In this document: piece after piece, positions 34,039-42,767 of the stretch
Layout of the letters: every line of letters begins with the position of its first letter
Position numbering within the stretch: the stretch's first letter is position 1
Source of the DNA: Mesorhizobium sp.
Lineage (GTDB): Bacteria > Pseudomonadota > Alphaproteobacteria > Rhizobiales > Rhizobiaceae
Assembly (NCBI GenBank): GCA_004020645.1
Contig: SAQL01000043.1
Coordinates: 1-42,898, forward strand
Length of the DNA stretch: 42,898 nucleotides
Reading direction: 5' to 3'
The notes under the pieces: model-generated
Databases searched by the model: none
Seen by the model: only the letters and a program-made list of their open reading frames with translations
Told to the model about the DNA's origin: nothing
Position numbers and translations under genes: made by a program

Positions 34039-35022
34039 CTAGCCCTGCTTCTTGCCGAACAGCCTGAGGCTGAGCAGGCCGTTGGGAAGGAACAGCATCA
34101 GCGCGATCAGCACCGAAGAGAAGATCAGCAACTGGAACTCGCCGGTCTCGAACAGGAAATCCCAGCCGAAATAGAGCACGAAGGTGCCGATCATCGGCCC
34201 GAAGACGTGGCCGAGCCCGCCGAGGAAGCAGTTCAGCATGAAGTTCACCGAGTCGGTGACTGTGAAGCTCGACGGATAGATCGACTGCGAGATGGCGACG
34301 AACATCGCACCGCCGAGACCGCCGAGGAATGAGGAGATGGCGTAGGCGATAACGCGCAGATACGCGATGTTGACGCCGATCGAGGAGGCCAGTTCCTCGT
34401 TCTGCTGCAACGACTGGCAGAGTTTGCCGATGCGCGAATGGACTAGGCGGTAGAGCGCCGCAAAGCACAGCACCATTAGCACAACCGACACCAGATAGAA
34501 GGCGGGACGCGGATTGGCGAGCGTCGCGAAATCTGGAAGGATGGTCAGCCCGAAGATCGAGATGCCGCCGGGGAGCGGAATGCTGACCATACCCTTGGCT
34601 CCGTTGGTGATCGGCAGTGCCAGCGCGAGCAGCCGCGCCACTTCGGTCAAAACCAGCGTGACCATGGCGAAATAGACGCCGCGAAGCCTGAGGATGGGCA
34701 GTCCGATCAGCACGCTTGCAGCGGCGCAGAATAGCCCAGCCAGCGGCAGTGTCAGCCAGAACGACACACCGTACTGGACGACAAGAATGGCCGAAACATA
34801 GCCGCCCATAAGCGCGAAGGCGCCCTGGCCGATATTGATGCGGCCGATGTAGAAAGTCACCCACACCCCGGCGCTGGCGATGCTGAGCAGCGCGACCGAG
34901 GTCAGCGTGTAGTAGAGGTCGAGCCGACCGGTCGCCTCGATCAGCCAGGGCACGCCGACGAGTACGACCAGCAGGAAGACGGCGACGGCGAGGATGTTGC
35001 GTGTACGCTTCATGTCCATCAT
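34039..35022 (-). CDS. Branched-chain amino acid-type ABC permease (LivM-like)
   Basis: Start chosen at the ATG at 35022, because it overlaps the LivH stop as ATGA; a GTG at 35028 is an alternative. About 327 residues with multiple membrane helices and the LivM signature near the middle: VWVTFYIGRINIGQGAFALM, LRLRGVYFAMVTLVLTEVA and, in the loop facing the ATPase, ELASSIGVNIAYLRVIAYA followed by GGLGGAMFVAI. It forms the import channel with LivH. Confidence 0.92.
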   Translation of the reverse strand: MMDMKRTRNILAVAVFLLVVLVGVPWLIEATGRLDLYYTLTSVALLSIASAGVWVTFYIGRINIGQGAFALMGGYVSAILVVQYGVSFWLTLPLAGLFCAAASVLIGLPILRLRGVYFAMVTLVLTEVARLLALALPITNGAKGMVSIPLPGGISIFGLTILPDFATLANPRPAFYLVSVVLMVLCFAALYRLVHSRIGKLCQSLQQNEELASSIGVNIAYLRVIAYAISSFLGGLGGAMFVAISQSIYPSSFTVTDSVNFMLNCFLGGLGHVFGPMIGTFVLYFGWDFLFETGEFQLLIFSSVLIALMLFLPNGLLSLRLFGKKQG

Positions 35023-35885
35023 CCCCACGGCTTGCCCATGAGCCCGTTCGGGCGGATGCTCAGGAACACCATCAGCGCGGCGAAGATGACGAGATAAGTG
35101 ACGTCGCCATATTGGCGTAGCACCGTCAGGCCGACCGATTCCATCATGCCGAGGATGAAGCCGCCGGCGATCGCTCCGCTGACCACGCCGGCCCCGCCGA
35201 TCATCACCATCAAGAACGCCTTGATCGAGATCGGCCCGCCGATGCCCGAATTGACGCCGGTGATGGCGACCAGCAGCCCGCCGACTATGCCGGCAAGCAT
35301 GGCGCCGAGCGCAAAGCCGATCATCGAATAGCGGTCGACCTCGACGCCCATCAGCTGCGCCGCGACCCGGTCCTGCGCCAGCGCCCGCATGGCGCGTCCG
35401 GGCTTGCTGTACTGCATGAAAAGCACGAAGGAGGCGATGAACAGTATGGCGAGTGCGCCGACCAGCAGCCGGTCGTAAGGCATTATGAGGCTGTCGGAGA
35501 CGAAGACGCCGTTGACGATCTTCGGCACGCCGCGCTGCTTTTCACCGAACAGGAGGAGGATCACGGCGTCGAGGAAGAATGCGACCGCCGCCGCGAGAAG
35601 CATCGTACTTTCCTCCCGCACGCTTCGCCTAATCACCGTTCTGAAAAGGAATTTCTCGACCAGCGCTCCAATGACCAGCAGCGTGATCCCGGACGCGACG
35701 AGCGCGACGACGAAAGGCATGCCGAGCTGGCCATAGACGGTGTAGGTGACGAAGCCGCCGAGAACGTACATCTGCCCATGGGCAAAGTTAAGCACGTTCA
35801 TCAGCGCGAAGATCAGGGTCAGACCGAGCGCGATCAAGGCGTATTGCGCGCCAAGATAAAGCCCGTTGGCGATGACTTGTTCCAT
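35019..35885 (-). CDS. Branched-chain amino acid-type ABC permease (LivH-like)
   Basis: 288 residues with LivH hallmarks: NGLYLGAQYALIALGLTLIF, ALMNVLNFAHGQMYVLGGF, RALAQDRVAAQLMGVEVDRY (the ATPase-coupling loop) and the C-terminal VFLSIRPNGLMGKP. Eight or so hydrophobic helices. It is the second gene of the operon, 77 bases after the binding-protein gene, and ends in a 4-base overlap with LivM. Confidence 0.93.
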   Translation of the reverse strand: MEQVIANGLYLGAQYALIALGLTLIFALMNVLNFAHGQMYVLGGFVTYTVYGQLGMPFVVALVASGITLLVIGALVEKFLFRTVIRRSVREESTMLLAAAVAFFLDAVILLLFGEKQRGVPKIVNGVFVSDSLIMPYDRLLVGALAILFIASFVLFMQYSKPGRAMRALAQDRVAAQLMGVEVDRYSMIGFALGAMLAGIVGGLLVAITGVNSGIGGPISIKAFLMVMIGGAGVVSGAIAGGFILGMMESVGLTVLRQYGDVTYLVIFAALMVFLSIRPNGLMGKPWG

Positions 35886-35962
35886 CAGGATGGTTCCCGG
35901 CCATTCAGAGGCTCAAGGCGAATGCACGAGCCTCTGCGGCAATCCGCTTCAGTGCAGTTGCG

Positions 35963-37165
35963 TCAATCGACTTGAGCGACGAAGAGCGTCTCGAACTTGC
36001 CGTCGCGGTATTCCGTGACCACCATCGGGACCGAAAGCTGGCGCTTCTGGCCAAACGACGTCATTCCGACATAGGTCAGCTTGGCATCGCCCTTCAGATA
36101 GGGATTGGGCGCCGAGAAAATGTCGATCGTCTTCTTGAACTCCTCGACATTGTCGATCGCGGCCGGGTTCGCCTTCAGCGTCTCGATGATGTATTCGAGC
36201 GCGTAGACCTTGGTGTTGGACTCGTCATTGTATTCGCCGAACATTTTCGTATAGCGGTCGACGAACTCCTTCATCGTGTCGGACGCGATTTCGGGCGTCG
36301 ATGCGCCGCCGACTGAGATGAAGCCGTTGGCCAACTCGCCCGCGCCCTCTTCCAGCACCTTGGCATCCTGCGCCGTTTCGGTGGAGATCAGACCTTCGTA
36401 GCCGAGCTCGCGCGCGGCGCGGATCAGCAGCGGCGCATTGCCGGGCGCGACACCCGAAAGCACCAGCAGGTCCGGTTTTTGCAAAACGATCGGCGTCAGT
36501 ACCGGCGTGAAATCGCGGGTATCGTTTTGGTAGACATCCGTGGCAGCCACAACCTCGAGCCCGAGCGCCTTTGCCGCGGCAACACCGCCATCCCGCTGGC
36601 TCAGCGGATCGGATTCGTTGGCGGCGACAAAGGCAACTTTTTTCACGCCCCTTTTTTCCATGAGATATTTGTAGATCGCCGGAGCCGACTGGTAGTTGGC
36701 GATCATGCCGAGCACGGCGTTGGACGCCGGCGGGGTGTAGAGTTCCTTCGGGAATGCGTAGGGAAAATAGATGATGCCCTTGGATTCTGCCACGGGACGC
36801 ACCGCCGCCGCGCCGTCGTCGACATTCGGACCGACGACATAGTGGATGCCCTCCTGGGCCATCTTCTCCATGCCGGCGATCGCCCGCTTCGGGTCCTTCT
36901 GGTCGTCGAAGGTGACGATTTTGATGTCATAGGTCTCGTCACCAATCTTCACACCGCCGGTTTCGTTGATCCAGGCGGCGCGAGTCTGCATCGAGCGGAC
37001 GTTGGATGTGCCCCACGCAGCGGCCGCGCCACTCGTCACGCCGACAAAGCCGATCTTGAGTTCCTTGTTGGCGGCGTGCACCGTGATTGTGCCGCCGGCC
37101 ATGATTGCCAGCGCGGAGACGGCGCCGAGCGCGGCGAATGTGATTATTGAACGTCTGTTGATCAT
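35963..37165 (-). CDS. Branched-chain amino acid-type ABC substrate-binding protein
   Basis: 400 residues. Signal segment IITFAALGAVSALAIMAGG ending near residue 32, then LKIGFVGVTSGAAAAWGTSN, the start of a periplasmic binding protein of the LivJ/Peripla_BP_6 type, with DIKIVTFDDQKDPKRAIAGM, VVGPNVDDGAAAVRPVAESK and KKVAFVAANESDPLSQRDG. The start follows GGGGAAG. As first gene of a seven-gene operon (this, livHMGF, racemase, gntR) it defines cargo specificity. Family knowledge: members bind amino acids, amides, urea or aromatic compounds; the racemase partner points to an amino acid or hydantoin derivative. Two predicted GntR sites lie in its promoter. Confidence 0.92.
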   Translation of the reverse strand: MINRRSIITFAALGAVSALAIMAGGTITVHAANKELKIGFVGVTSGAAAAWGTSNVRSMQTRAAWINETGGVKIGDETYDIKIVTFDDQKDPKRAIAGMEKMAQEGIHYVVGPNVDDGAAAVRPVAESKGIIYFPYAFPKELYTPPASNAVLGMIANYQSAPAIYKYLMEKRGVKKVAFVAANESDPLSQRDGGVAAAKALGLEVVAATDVYQNDTRDFTPVLTPIVLQKPDLLVLSGVAPGNAPLLIRAARELGYEGLISTETAQDAKVLEEGAGELANGFISVGGASTPEIASDTMKEFVDRYTKMFGEYNDESNTKVYALEYIIETLKANPAAIDNVEEFKKTIDIFSAPNPYLKGDAKLTYVGMTSFGQKRQLSVPMVVTEYRDGKFETLFVAQVD

Positions 37166-37251
37166 TGTTCTTCCCCTTGGAGGCCGCGCATTGTTGCGAC
37201 AGAACTCGACCGATACGCGGACTTTTGTGAGTGAAGGCTCAAATCAATCAC

Positions 37252-37261
37252 CTGTCAACAA
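37252..37261. promoter_or_regulatory. Predicted GntR operator, second site before the binding-protein gene
   Basis: CTGTCAACAA, that is TTGTTGACAG towards the operon. It shares TTGTTGACA with the other two sites, and together with 37273-37284 makes an inverted repeat with TGTCAACA/TGTTGACA arms and 14 bases between. It may overlap a -35 element (TTGACA) for the operon. Confidence 0.6.
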
Positions 37262-37272
37262 AACTTTTAACG

Positions 37273-37284
37273 ATTGTTGACAAT
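37273..37284. promoter_or_regulatory. Predicted GntR operator, main site before the binding-protein gene
   Basis: ATTGTTGACAAT, with perfect arms ATTGT/ACAAT around 2 bases, an exact fit to the FadR-subfamily pattern TNGTNNACNA. It lies 108 bases before the start of the operon. Confidence 0.65.
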
Positions 37285-37301
37285 CTTGTGACCGGCCGTA
37301 G

Positions 37302-37595
37302 ATGAAGGACGTAGGACCGATCGCGGTTCGGTGCTTTGCTCGAGAGCTTCGTGGTGTCGGAATTCCTGAAGCTCGCATCGTGGTCAGAGCGACGGTGTCT
37401 TTCTCACACTACGGGACCAAGGATCAGGACGAGGTCGGCGTCGTGATCGAGGATCGACGCGGTCCGGTCGTCGGTATCGAGGTGAAGGCCTCCGCAACGG
37501 TTCCGCAGGACTTTCGGGATTGCGGCAGTTGCAGGAAGGAGTCCGCGATCGTTTTGTGCGCGGGATGGTGCTGCACGACCATCACCGTGTGCTGA
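37302..37595 (+). pseudogene. C-terminal fragment of an AAA-type ATPase (DUF4143), frameshifted
   Basis: From about 37410 the frame reads GTKDQDEVGVVIEDRRG and VVGIEVKASATVPQDF, the end of DUF4143-type ATPases, which carry a nuclease-like fold. After DF the family sequence continues in another frame as GLRQLQEGVRDRFVRGMVL and HDHHRV, so there is a frameshift near 37515. It stops short of the normal C-terminus where the recombinase fragment begins. It is a remnant with no promoter or ATPase core left. Confidence 0.65.
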
Positions 37596-37920
37596 AGAGC
37601 CCCGCACGGCGGGAGAACTCATCATCGTTCGCCGCGATGGCGTGTTCACGGGCGATGTCGCGGAAGCCGGCACGGATCATTCGGGAGTCCGGCGCAGCAA
37701 GATTGTCACCGGCGATCTGATCGGCACGAATCTCGTCGAACTGGTTTTCCAGTTCGACGCTCTTGCGAGCGAGACGCGACTTGGCGGTTTTGAGATCTTT
37801 TGTGCGCAAGGACCGGACCACGAGTTGTCGCCCGTATATAGGGGCAATGTCCGTGGGAACCCAAATTCGGCAGTAAAAAGTGCCGCTGCGCGTCGTCATC
37901 CGTTCGGGCAGTTTCGCCAT
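37582..37920 (-). pseudogene. Truncated tyrosine recombinase (integrase), N-terminal part only
   Basis: 112 residues from the ATG at 37920: MTTRSGTFYCRIWVPTDIAP, YGRQLVVRSLRTKDLKTAKS and RLARKSVELENQFDEIR fit the N-terminal arm (DUF6538-type) of phage-like tyrosine recombinases. The catalytic domain with its Arg-His-Arg-Tyr set is missing; after about residue 108 the sequence becomes the antisense of the ATPase fragment. It starts 97 bases from the 3' end of tRNA-Leu, the usual place for the integrase of an element inserted in a tRNA gene. Confidence 0.75.
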
Positions 37921-38016
37921 CCGATTCGAGCCCTGACTATAACAGTCACTGTTACAACTGGGCCGAACTGGAAAAGCGAATCAGAACCTGAATGAAATCA
38001 GGTACTTACAAGATGA

Positions 38017-38101
38017 TGGTGCCCAGAAGAGGACTCGAACCTCCACTCCTTGCGGAACACGGACCTGAACCGTGCGCGTCTACCAATTCCGCCATCTGGG
38101 C
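38017..38101 (-). tRNA. tRNA-Leu (anticodon CAG)
   Basis: 85 bases on the minus strand including the encoded 3' CCA. Acceptor arms GCCCAGA/TCTGGGC pair fully. The anticodon stem CACGG/CCGTG holds the loop TTCAGGT with anticodon CAG. A long variable arm (class II) and the T-arm with GTTCGAGTC follow. Its 3' end faces the recombinase fragment, which makes it the likely attachment site. Confidence 0.97.
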
Positions 38102-38168
38102 TGGTGCGGGCTCTTTAGGCGGGCAAACGGTGAGTGTCAACGCGCTTTTTTGAAACCTGCTCGCCGGC

Positions 38169-38789
38169 TCAGTCTTCCAGCACTTCCTTCGACGCGACAG
38201 ACGAATCGGGGTTGAGCTTGTAGATGACCGGCACGCCGGTGCCGAGCTCCAGTCTGACGATCTCCTCCCCCGACTTGCCGTCCAGCGCCATGATCAGCGC
38301 GCGCAGCGAATTGCCGTGCGCCGCCACCAGCACAGTGCCGCCGCGCAGCACATGCGGCTGCAGGTCGTGCAGATAATAGGGCCAGACGCGCGCGCCGGTG
38401 TCCTTAAGGCTTTCGCCGCCGGGCGGCGGCACGTCGTAGGAGCGGCGCCAGACATGCACCTGCTCCTCGCCCCATTTCTGGCGCGCGTCGTCCTTGTTGA
38501 GGCCGGAGAGGTCGCCATAATCGCGCTCGTTCAGCGCCTGGTCGCGGATCGTCTCGAGATCGCTCTGGCCGACGGCGTCGAGAATATGCTGGCAGGTCTT
38601 CTGCGCCCTGATCAGCGACGACGTGAAGGCAATGTCGAACTTCATGCCGCGCGCCTTCAGCTTGGCGCCCGCCTGCTTGGCCTCAGCGTGGCCCAATTCG
38701 GTCAGGTCGACATCGCGCCAGCCGGTGAAAAGATTCTTCAGATTCCATTCGCTCTGGCCATGGCGCACGAGCACGAGAGTTCCCGACAT
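38169..38789 (-). CDS. gpmA: 2,3-bisphosphoglycerate-dependent phosphoglycerate mutase
   Basis: 206 residues from the ATG at 38789, preceded by AAGGAG. The phosphohistidine motif is LVLVRHGQSEWN with His about residue 10; ALNERDYGDLSGLNKDDA, PPPGGESLKDT and the second active-site His in VAAHGNSLRALIMAL follow. The short form lacking the C-terminal tail is normal for rhizobia. It interconverts 2- and 3-phosphoglycerate in central carbon metabolism. It follows dapB by 32 bases and may be transcribed with it. Confidence 0.96.
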   Translation of the reverse strand: MSGTLVLVRHGQSEWNLKNLFTGWRDVDLTELGHAEAKQAGAKLKARGMKFDIAFTSSLIRAQKTCQHILDAVGQSDLETIRDQALNERDYGDLSGLNKDDARQKWGEEQVHVWRRSYDVPPPGGESLKDTGARVWPYYLHDLQPHVLRGGTVLVAAHGNSLRALIMALDGKSGEEIVRLELGTGVPVIYKLNPDSSVASKEVLED

Positions 38790-38821
38790 TTTTACTCCTT
38801 CAGTTTGTGGATCAGATCGTC

Positions 38822-39664
38822 TCAGGCGAGTCCGAGCACGTCCCGCATCGAATACAGTCCCGGCTTCCTGCCGCGTGCCCACAGTGCGGCCTTGACGGCA
38901 CCGCGGGCGAAGATCGCCCGGTCCTCGGCATGATGGGCGAGCGTGATGCGCTCGCCGGTGCCGGCCAGCACCACGGAATGGTCGCCGACCACCGAGCCGC
39001 CGCGCAGCGTGGCGAAGCCGATCGAGCCCGCCTTGCGCACGCCGGTGTGGCCGTCACGCGACCGCACGCTGTTCCCGTCAAGATCGATGCCGCGCCCAGT
39101 TGCGGCGGCTTCACCGAGCAGCAGCGCCGTTCCCGAGGGCGCGTCGACCTTGTGTCGGTGATGCATTTCCAGGATCTCGATGTCGAAATCGTCGGCATCG
39201 AGCGCGCGCGCCGCCTGCTCCACCAGCACCGCCAGCAGATTGACGCCGAGGCTCATATTGCCCGACTTCACGATCGTAGCATGGCGCGCCGCCGCGGCGA
39301 TCTTGGCATTGTCGTCCGCCGAGCAGCCGGTGGTGCCGATGACATGGGCGATGCGCGCCTGCGCCGCATAGCCGGCGAATTCGACAGTTGCCGCCGGCCT
39401 TGTGAAATCGAGCACGCCGTCGGCCTTGGCGAAGGCCGGCAGCGGGTCGTCGCCGATCGCCACGCCGATAGTGCCGATGCCGGCTAGCTCGCCGGCGTCC
39501 TTGCCGAGATGTGGCGAGCCGGGCCGCTCGATCGCGCCGGCGACGCGTGCCCCCGGTAGGGTGTGGATGGCGCGGATCAGCGCCTGGCCCATGCGGCCGG
39601 CCGCGCCGACCACCACCAGGCCCATTTCATTGACGGGAAGGTCGTTTGTGGCCGTACCGCTCAT
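38822..39664 (-). CDS. dapB: 4-hydroxy-tetrahydrodipicolinate reductase
   Basis: 280 residues. Cofactor-binding GAAGRMGQALIRAI near residue 20, GTTGCSADD, and the catalytic/substrate segment IEILEMHHRHKVDAPSGTAL with its His-His and Lys residues identify DapB. It reduces the dihydrodipicolinate precursor with NAD(P)H in lysine and diaminopimelate synthesis. Its start overlaps the end of the ABC exporter gene by 4 bases (ATGA), so the three genes exporter, dapB and gpmA are probably one transcript. Confidence 0.96.
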   Translation of the reverse strand: MSGTATNDLPVNEMGLVVVGAAGRMGQALIRAIHTLPGARVAGAIERPGSPHLGKDAGELAGIGTIGVAIGDDPLPAFAKADGVLDFTRPAATVEFAGYAAQARIAHVIGTTGCSADDNAKIAAAARHATIVKSGNMSLGVNLLAVLVEQAARALDADDFDIEILEMHHRHKVDAPSGTALLLGEAAATGRGIDLDGNSVRSRDGHTGVRKAGSIGFATLRGGSVVGDHSVVLAGTGERITLAHHAEDRAIFARGAVKAALWARGRKPGLYSMRDVLGLA

Positions 39665-41568
39665 AGGTTTCTCCCAATCGCTTTTTTCGCGCGCCGCACC
39701 GGAGTTTGGAATGGCTTGCCGTCGTCGACAAGCCCCAGCCCCTTGTTGCCCTGCACCCGGTGGAACCGGGCATAGACGCTGTGCGGGTCGGCCATCAGCG
39801 AGGCATGCGTACCTTGTTCGACCAGCCGGCCTTGTTCCAGCACGATGATGTGATCGGCATTGACCACCGTCGACAGCCGGTGCGCGATGACGATGGTCGT
39901 GCGCCCTTTCATAACCTGGGTCAGCGCCTGCTGGACGCGCGCTTCCGCCTCGTTGTCGAGCGCGGAGGTCGCCTCGTCGAGCAGCAGGATCGGCGCTTGC
40001 CGCACGATGGCGCGGGCGATCGACACGCGCTGGCGCTGGCCGCCCGACAGCGTCACGCCGCCTTCACCGACAGGGGTGTCATAGCCTTGCGGCTGCTGGC
40101 GGATGAAGCCATCGGCCTCGGCCTGTTGCGCGGCCAGTTCGATCTCGGCGTCGCTGGCGCTCAGCCGCCCGTAGCGGATGTTGTCGCGAATGGTGCCTTC
40201 GAACAGATAGGGCTGTTGCGAGACATAAGCGATGGAGCTGCGCAGCGACTGCCTGGTCATCTCTACAATGTCCTGGCCGTCGACCTCGATGCTGCCCGCC
40301 TCGACATCGTGGAAGCGCTGCAGCAGCGCCACCAGCGTCGATTTGCCGGCGCCCGAGGCGCCGACGATGGCGGTCATCTTGCCGGCGGCAGCGACGAAGC
40401 TGAGATCCTGCAGCACCGGAGCGTCGGCGACATAGCCGAACGACACATTGTTGAAACGCACCTCGCCCCTGGTGATCTTCGCTTCGACCGCTCCGGCCGC
40501 GTCGCCTTGCTGCGGCTCGAGGTCGAGCAACTCGTAGATCATGCGCGCATTGACCAGCGTCCGTTCCATGCCGACCTGCATGCGCGCCAGCCGCCTGGCC
40601 GGATCATAGGCGAGCAGCAGTGCTGTGATGAAGGCAAAGACGGCGCCAGGCGGCTGGCCGCCGACGGCCGCCCGATAGCCTGAATAGGCGATGACGCCGG
40701 CGACGGCGAAGCCGGCCAGCATTTCGGAGATCGGCGTCAACCGTTCCGAGACGCGGGCGATGCGGTTTGCCCGTTGCTCGGCACCGTCGACAAGGCCGCT
40801 GACGCGGCGCGACAGCTCGTCCTCCAGCGTAAACGCCTTGACGATGGCGATGCCTTGCGTAGCTTCCTGCATGGCGCCGATCAGCCGCGAGTTTATCTGC
40901 ACGGCTTCGCGCGTGGCGTGCCTTATTCTGCGGGTGAGGTAGACGACGGTGTAGATCAGCGGCGGCCCGATCAGCAGCGACATCAAGGAGAGCATCGGAT
41001 CCTGCCAGATCATGACGCCGATCAGCGCGATGAGCGATACGGCGTCGCGTGCCACGGATGTCAGCGTCATCGACAGCAGGTCGCGGATGCCGTTGACGTT
41101 CTCGTTGATCTGGGCGGCCAGCCGTCCCGAGCGCGTGTCGTTGAAGAAACCGATGCCGAGCGTCATCAGGTGAGCGAAGATGCGGCGTTGGTATCGGGCC
41201 ACCAGATTGTTGCCGATCCTGGCCAGCGTCACCGCCTGGCCGTAGGTGGCCAACCCGCGCAGCATGAAGGCGCCCAGGATCGATAGACAGATCAGCGCGA
41301 TGAGATCGCCGCGCTGCTCATAGAAGATCTGGTCGACGACATCCTTCATGATCCAGGCGGTGAAGGCAGTCGTGGCCGCCACCGTCACCAGGCACAGAAC
41401 GGCCAGAACATAATACCAGCGGTAGTCGCGGCTATTCTCGGCGATGACGCGGCGGATCACCGCCACGATCTCGCCGGGCCGGGCTTTGGCTTGGTGGTTT
41501 GGCGACTGATTCAAGTTGGGATCGTTCCGTGATGTCGGTTCGGCTCTGCGGCCGGGCCAATTCGGCAA
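39661..41568 (-). CDS. MsbA-type ABC exporter (fused membrane and ATPase domains)
   Basis: About 635 residues from a TTG at 41568; the start is uncertain because no good ribosome site precedes it, and it may lie some 20 to 40 codons further in. Six membrane helices span about 50-330 (YVLAVLCLVTVAATTAFTAW first). The ATPase domain has Walker A GASGAGKST, Q-loop YVSQQPYLFEGT, signature LSGGQRQRVSIARAI, Walker B ILLLDEATSALD and AHRLSTV. It works as a homodimer in the inner membrane; MsbA-like relatives export lipids, others drugs. It overlaps dapB by 4 bases. Confidence 0.92.
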   Translation of the reverse strand: MPNWPGRRAEPTSRNDPNLNQSPNHQAKARPGEIVAVIRRVIAENSRDYRWYYVLAVLCLVTVAATTAFTAWIMKDVVDQIFYEQRGDLIALICLSILGAFMLRGLATYGQAVTLARIGNNLVARYQRRIFAHLMTLGIGFFNDTRSGRLAAQINENVNGIRDLLSMTLTSVARDAVSLIALIGVMIWQDPMLSLMSLLIGPPLIYTVVYLTRRIRHATREAVQINSRLIGAMQEATQGIAIVKAFTLEDELSRRVSGLVDGAEQRANRIARVSERLTPISEMLAGFAVAGVIAYSGYRAAVGGQPPGAVFAFITALLLAYDPARRLARMQVGMERTLVNARMIYELLDLEPQQGDAAGAVEAKITRGEVRFNNVSFGYVADAPVLQDLSFVAAAGKMTAIVGASGAGKSTLVALLQRFHDVEAGSIEVDGQDIVEMTRQSLRSSIAYVSQQPYLFEGTIRDNIRYGRLSASDAEIELAAQQAEADGFIRQQPQGYDTPVGEGGVTLSGGQRQRVSIARAIVRQAPILLLDEATSALDNEAEARVQQALTQVMKGRTTIVIAHRLSTVVNADHIIVLEQGRLVEQGTHASLMADPHSVYARFHRVQGNKGLGLVDDGKPFQTPVRRAKKAIGRNL

Positions 41569-41641
41569 TCCTCTTAGCGCCCCGGCGGCGGCTTGCCTAT
41601 GGCACAGGCCGGCAAAACTTCGCCGCGGCTTCGGTCGTCAT

Positions 41642-42661
41642 CTAGGCCCGCCAGCGCCGCCCCGAGGTCTGGACGCCGAACAGCGACGGGTTTCTGGCAT
41701 AGGCGGCAAGGCCGGAAAGCGCTGCCAGCGGATGGGTGATCACATAGACGGGCATGGCGCGCATCAGCTCGCTGTGCGGCGCCTTGTCCTCGAAGGCGGC
41801 GCGGAAATTGCCCGTCTTCAGCGCCGGCAGGATTTTCTGCGCGATACCGCCGGTCAGGAAGACGCCGCCGCGGCTCATGAACACCAGCGCGAGGTCACCG
41901 GCGGTGCGCCCGAGGCAGGTGACGAACATCGACAGCGCTTCCTCGGCCACCGGATCCGACTTCGCCAGTGCCGCCGCTGTGATCTCCGCCGGCGTGGTGA
42001 AGGGTGCCGGCTTGCCGTCCGCCTTGGCCACCGCCCGGTAGGCATTGACCAGGCCGCGTCCGGACAGGATCTGTTCGCCGGAGATTCTGCCCTCGAGCTT
42101 CTCGATATGCGGAAAGACCTGAAAATCGCGCGGCGAGCGCGGCCCGATGTCCATGTGCCCCCCCTCGCCGGGCACCGGTATCCAGTGCTTCAGCGCGTGG
42201 ACCAGGCCGGCAACGCCAAGCCCGGTTCCGGGACCGAGCACCACCCGTCCGGCATTAAGCTCCGGGGCATCGCCGCCGATCTTTTCCATATGCTCTTCGC
42301 CGAGCGCCACGACGGCCAGCGCCTGCGCCTCGAAGTCATTGAGCACCACGACGTCGCTGAGGCCGAGGCTGGCAAACATCTTTCGCGGCTTGACGATCCA
42401 CGGGCAGTTGGTGAGCGGGATCTCGTCGCTGTCTACCGGGCCGGCCACCGCCAGCACGGCGGAGTTGGGCCGGACCGACGAGCGGTCGAGCACCGCCGCC
42501 TGGATCGCGTCGTCGATCGTATTGAAATTGGCGGTCTGGATGATCTGCGGTTCGGTTGGTTCCGAGTTCGCGTCGAGCACGATCGAAAAGCGCGCATTGG
42601 TGCCGCCGATGTCGCCGATCAGGACCGGAAACTGCAGCGCTGTGTCGTCGTCGCCTGGCAT
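41642..42661 (-). CDS. glk: Glucokinase
   Basis: 339 residues, the usual size of the proteobacterial glucokinase family. Features: phosphate-binding IGDIGGTNARFSI, catalytic Asp in VVLNDFEAQALAV, GPGTGLGVAGLVHAL, EGGHMDIGPRSPRDFQVF and LTGGIAQKILPAL. It phosphorylates glucose with ATP in the cytoplasm. It is separated from the downstream exporter gene by about 70 bases and may have its own promoter in the 106 bases upstream. Confidence 0.96.
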   Translation of the reverse strand: MPGDDDTALQFPVLIGDIGGTNARFSIVLDANSEPTEPQIIQTANFNTIDDAIQAAVLDRSSVRPNSAVLAVAGPVDSDEIPLTNCPWIVKPRKMFASLGLSDVVVLNDFEAQALAVVALGEEHMEKIGGDAPELNAGRVVLGPGTGLGVAGLVHALKHWIPVPGEGGHMDIGPRSPRDFQVFPHIEKLEGRISGEQILSGRGLVNAYRAVAKADGKPAPFTTPAEITAAALAKSDPVAEEALSMFVTCLGRTAGDLALVFMSRGGVFLTGGIAQKILPALKTGNFRAAFEDKAPHSELMRAMPVYVITHPLAALSGLAAYARNPSLFGVQTSGRRWRA

Positions 42662-42767
42662 GCTCTCGTCCGTCCCGGTTCCAGTGGCGTTCCGTCGTTC
42701 TTTCGTTGACTAGCGCATGACCCGCGAAAGGGAAAGTCGCTTCAGAGTCAGTTCCGGTGCAGTCACT

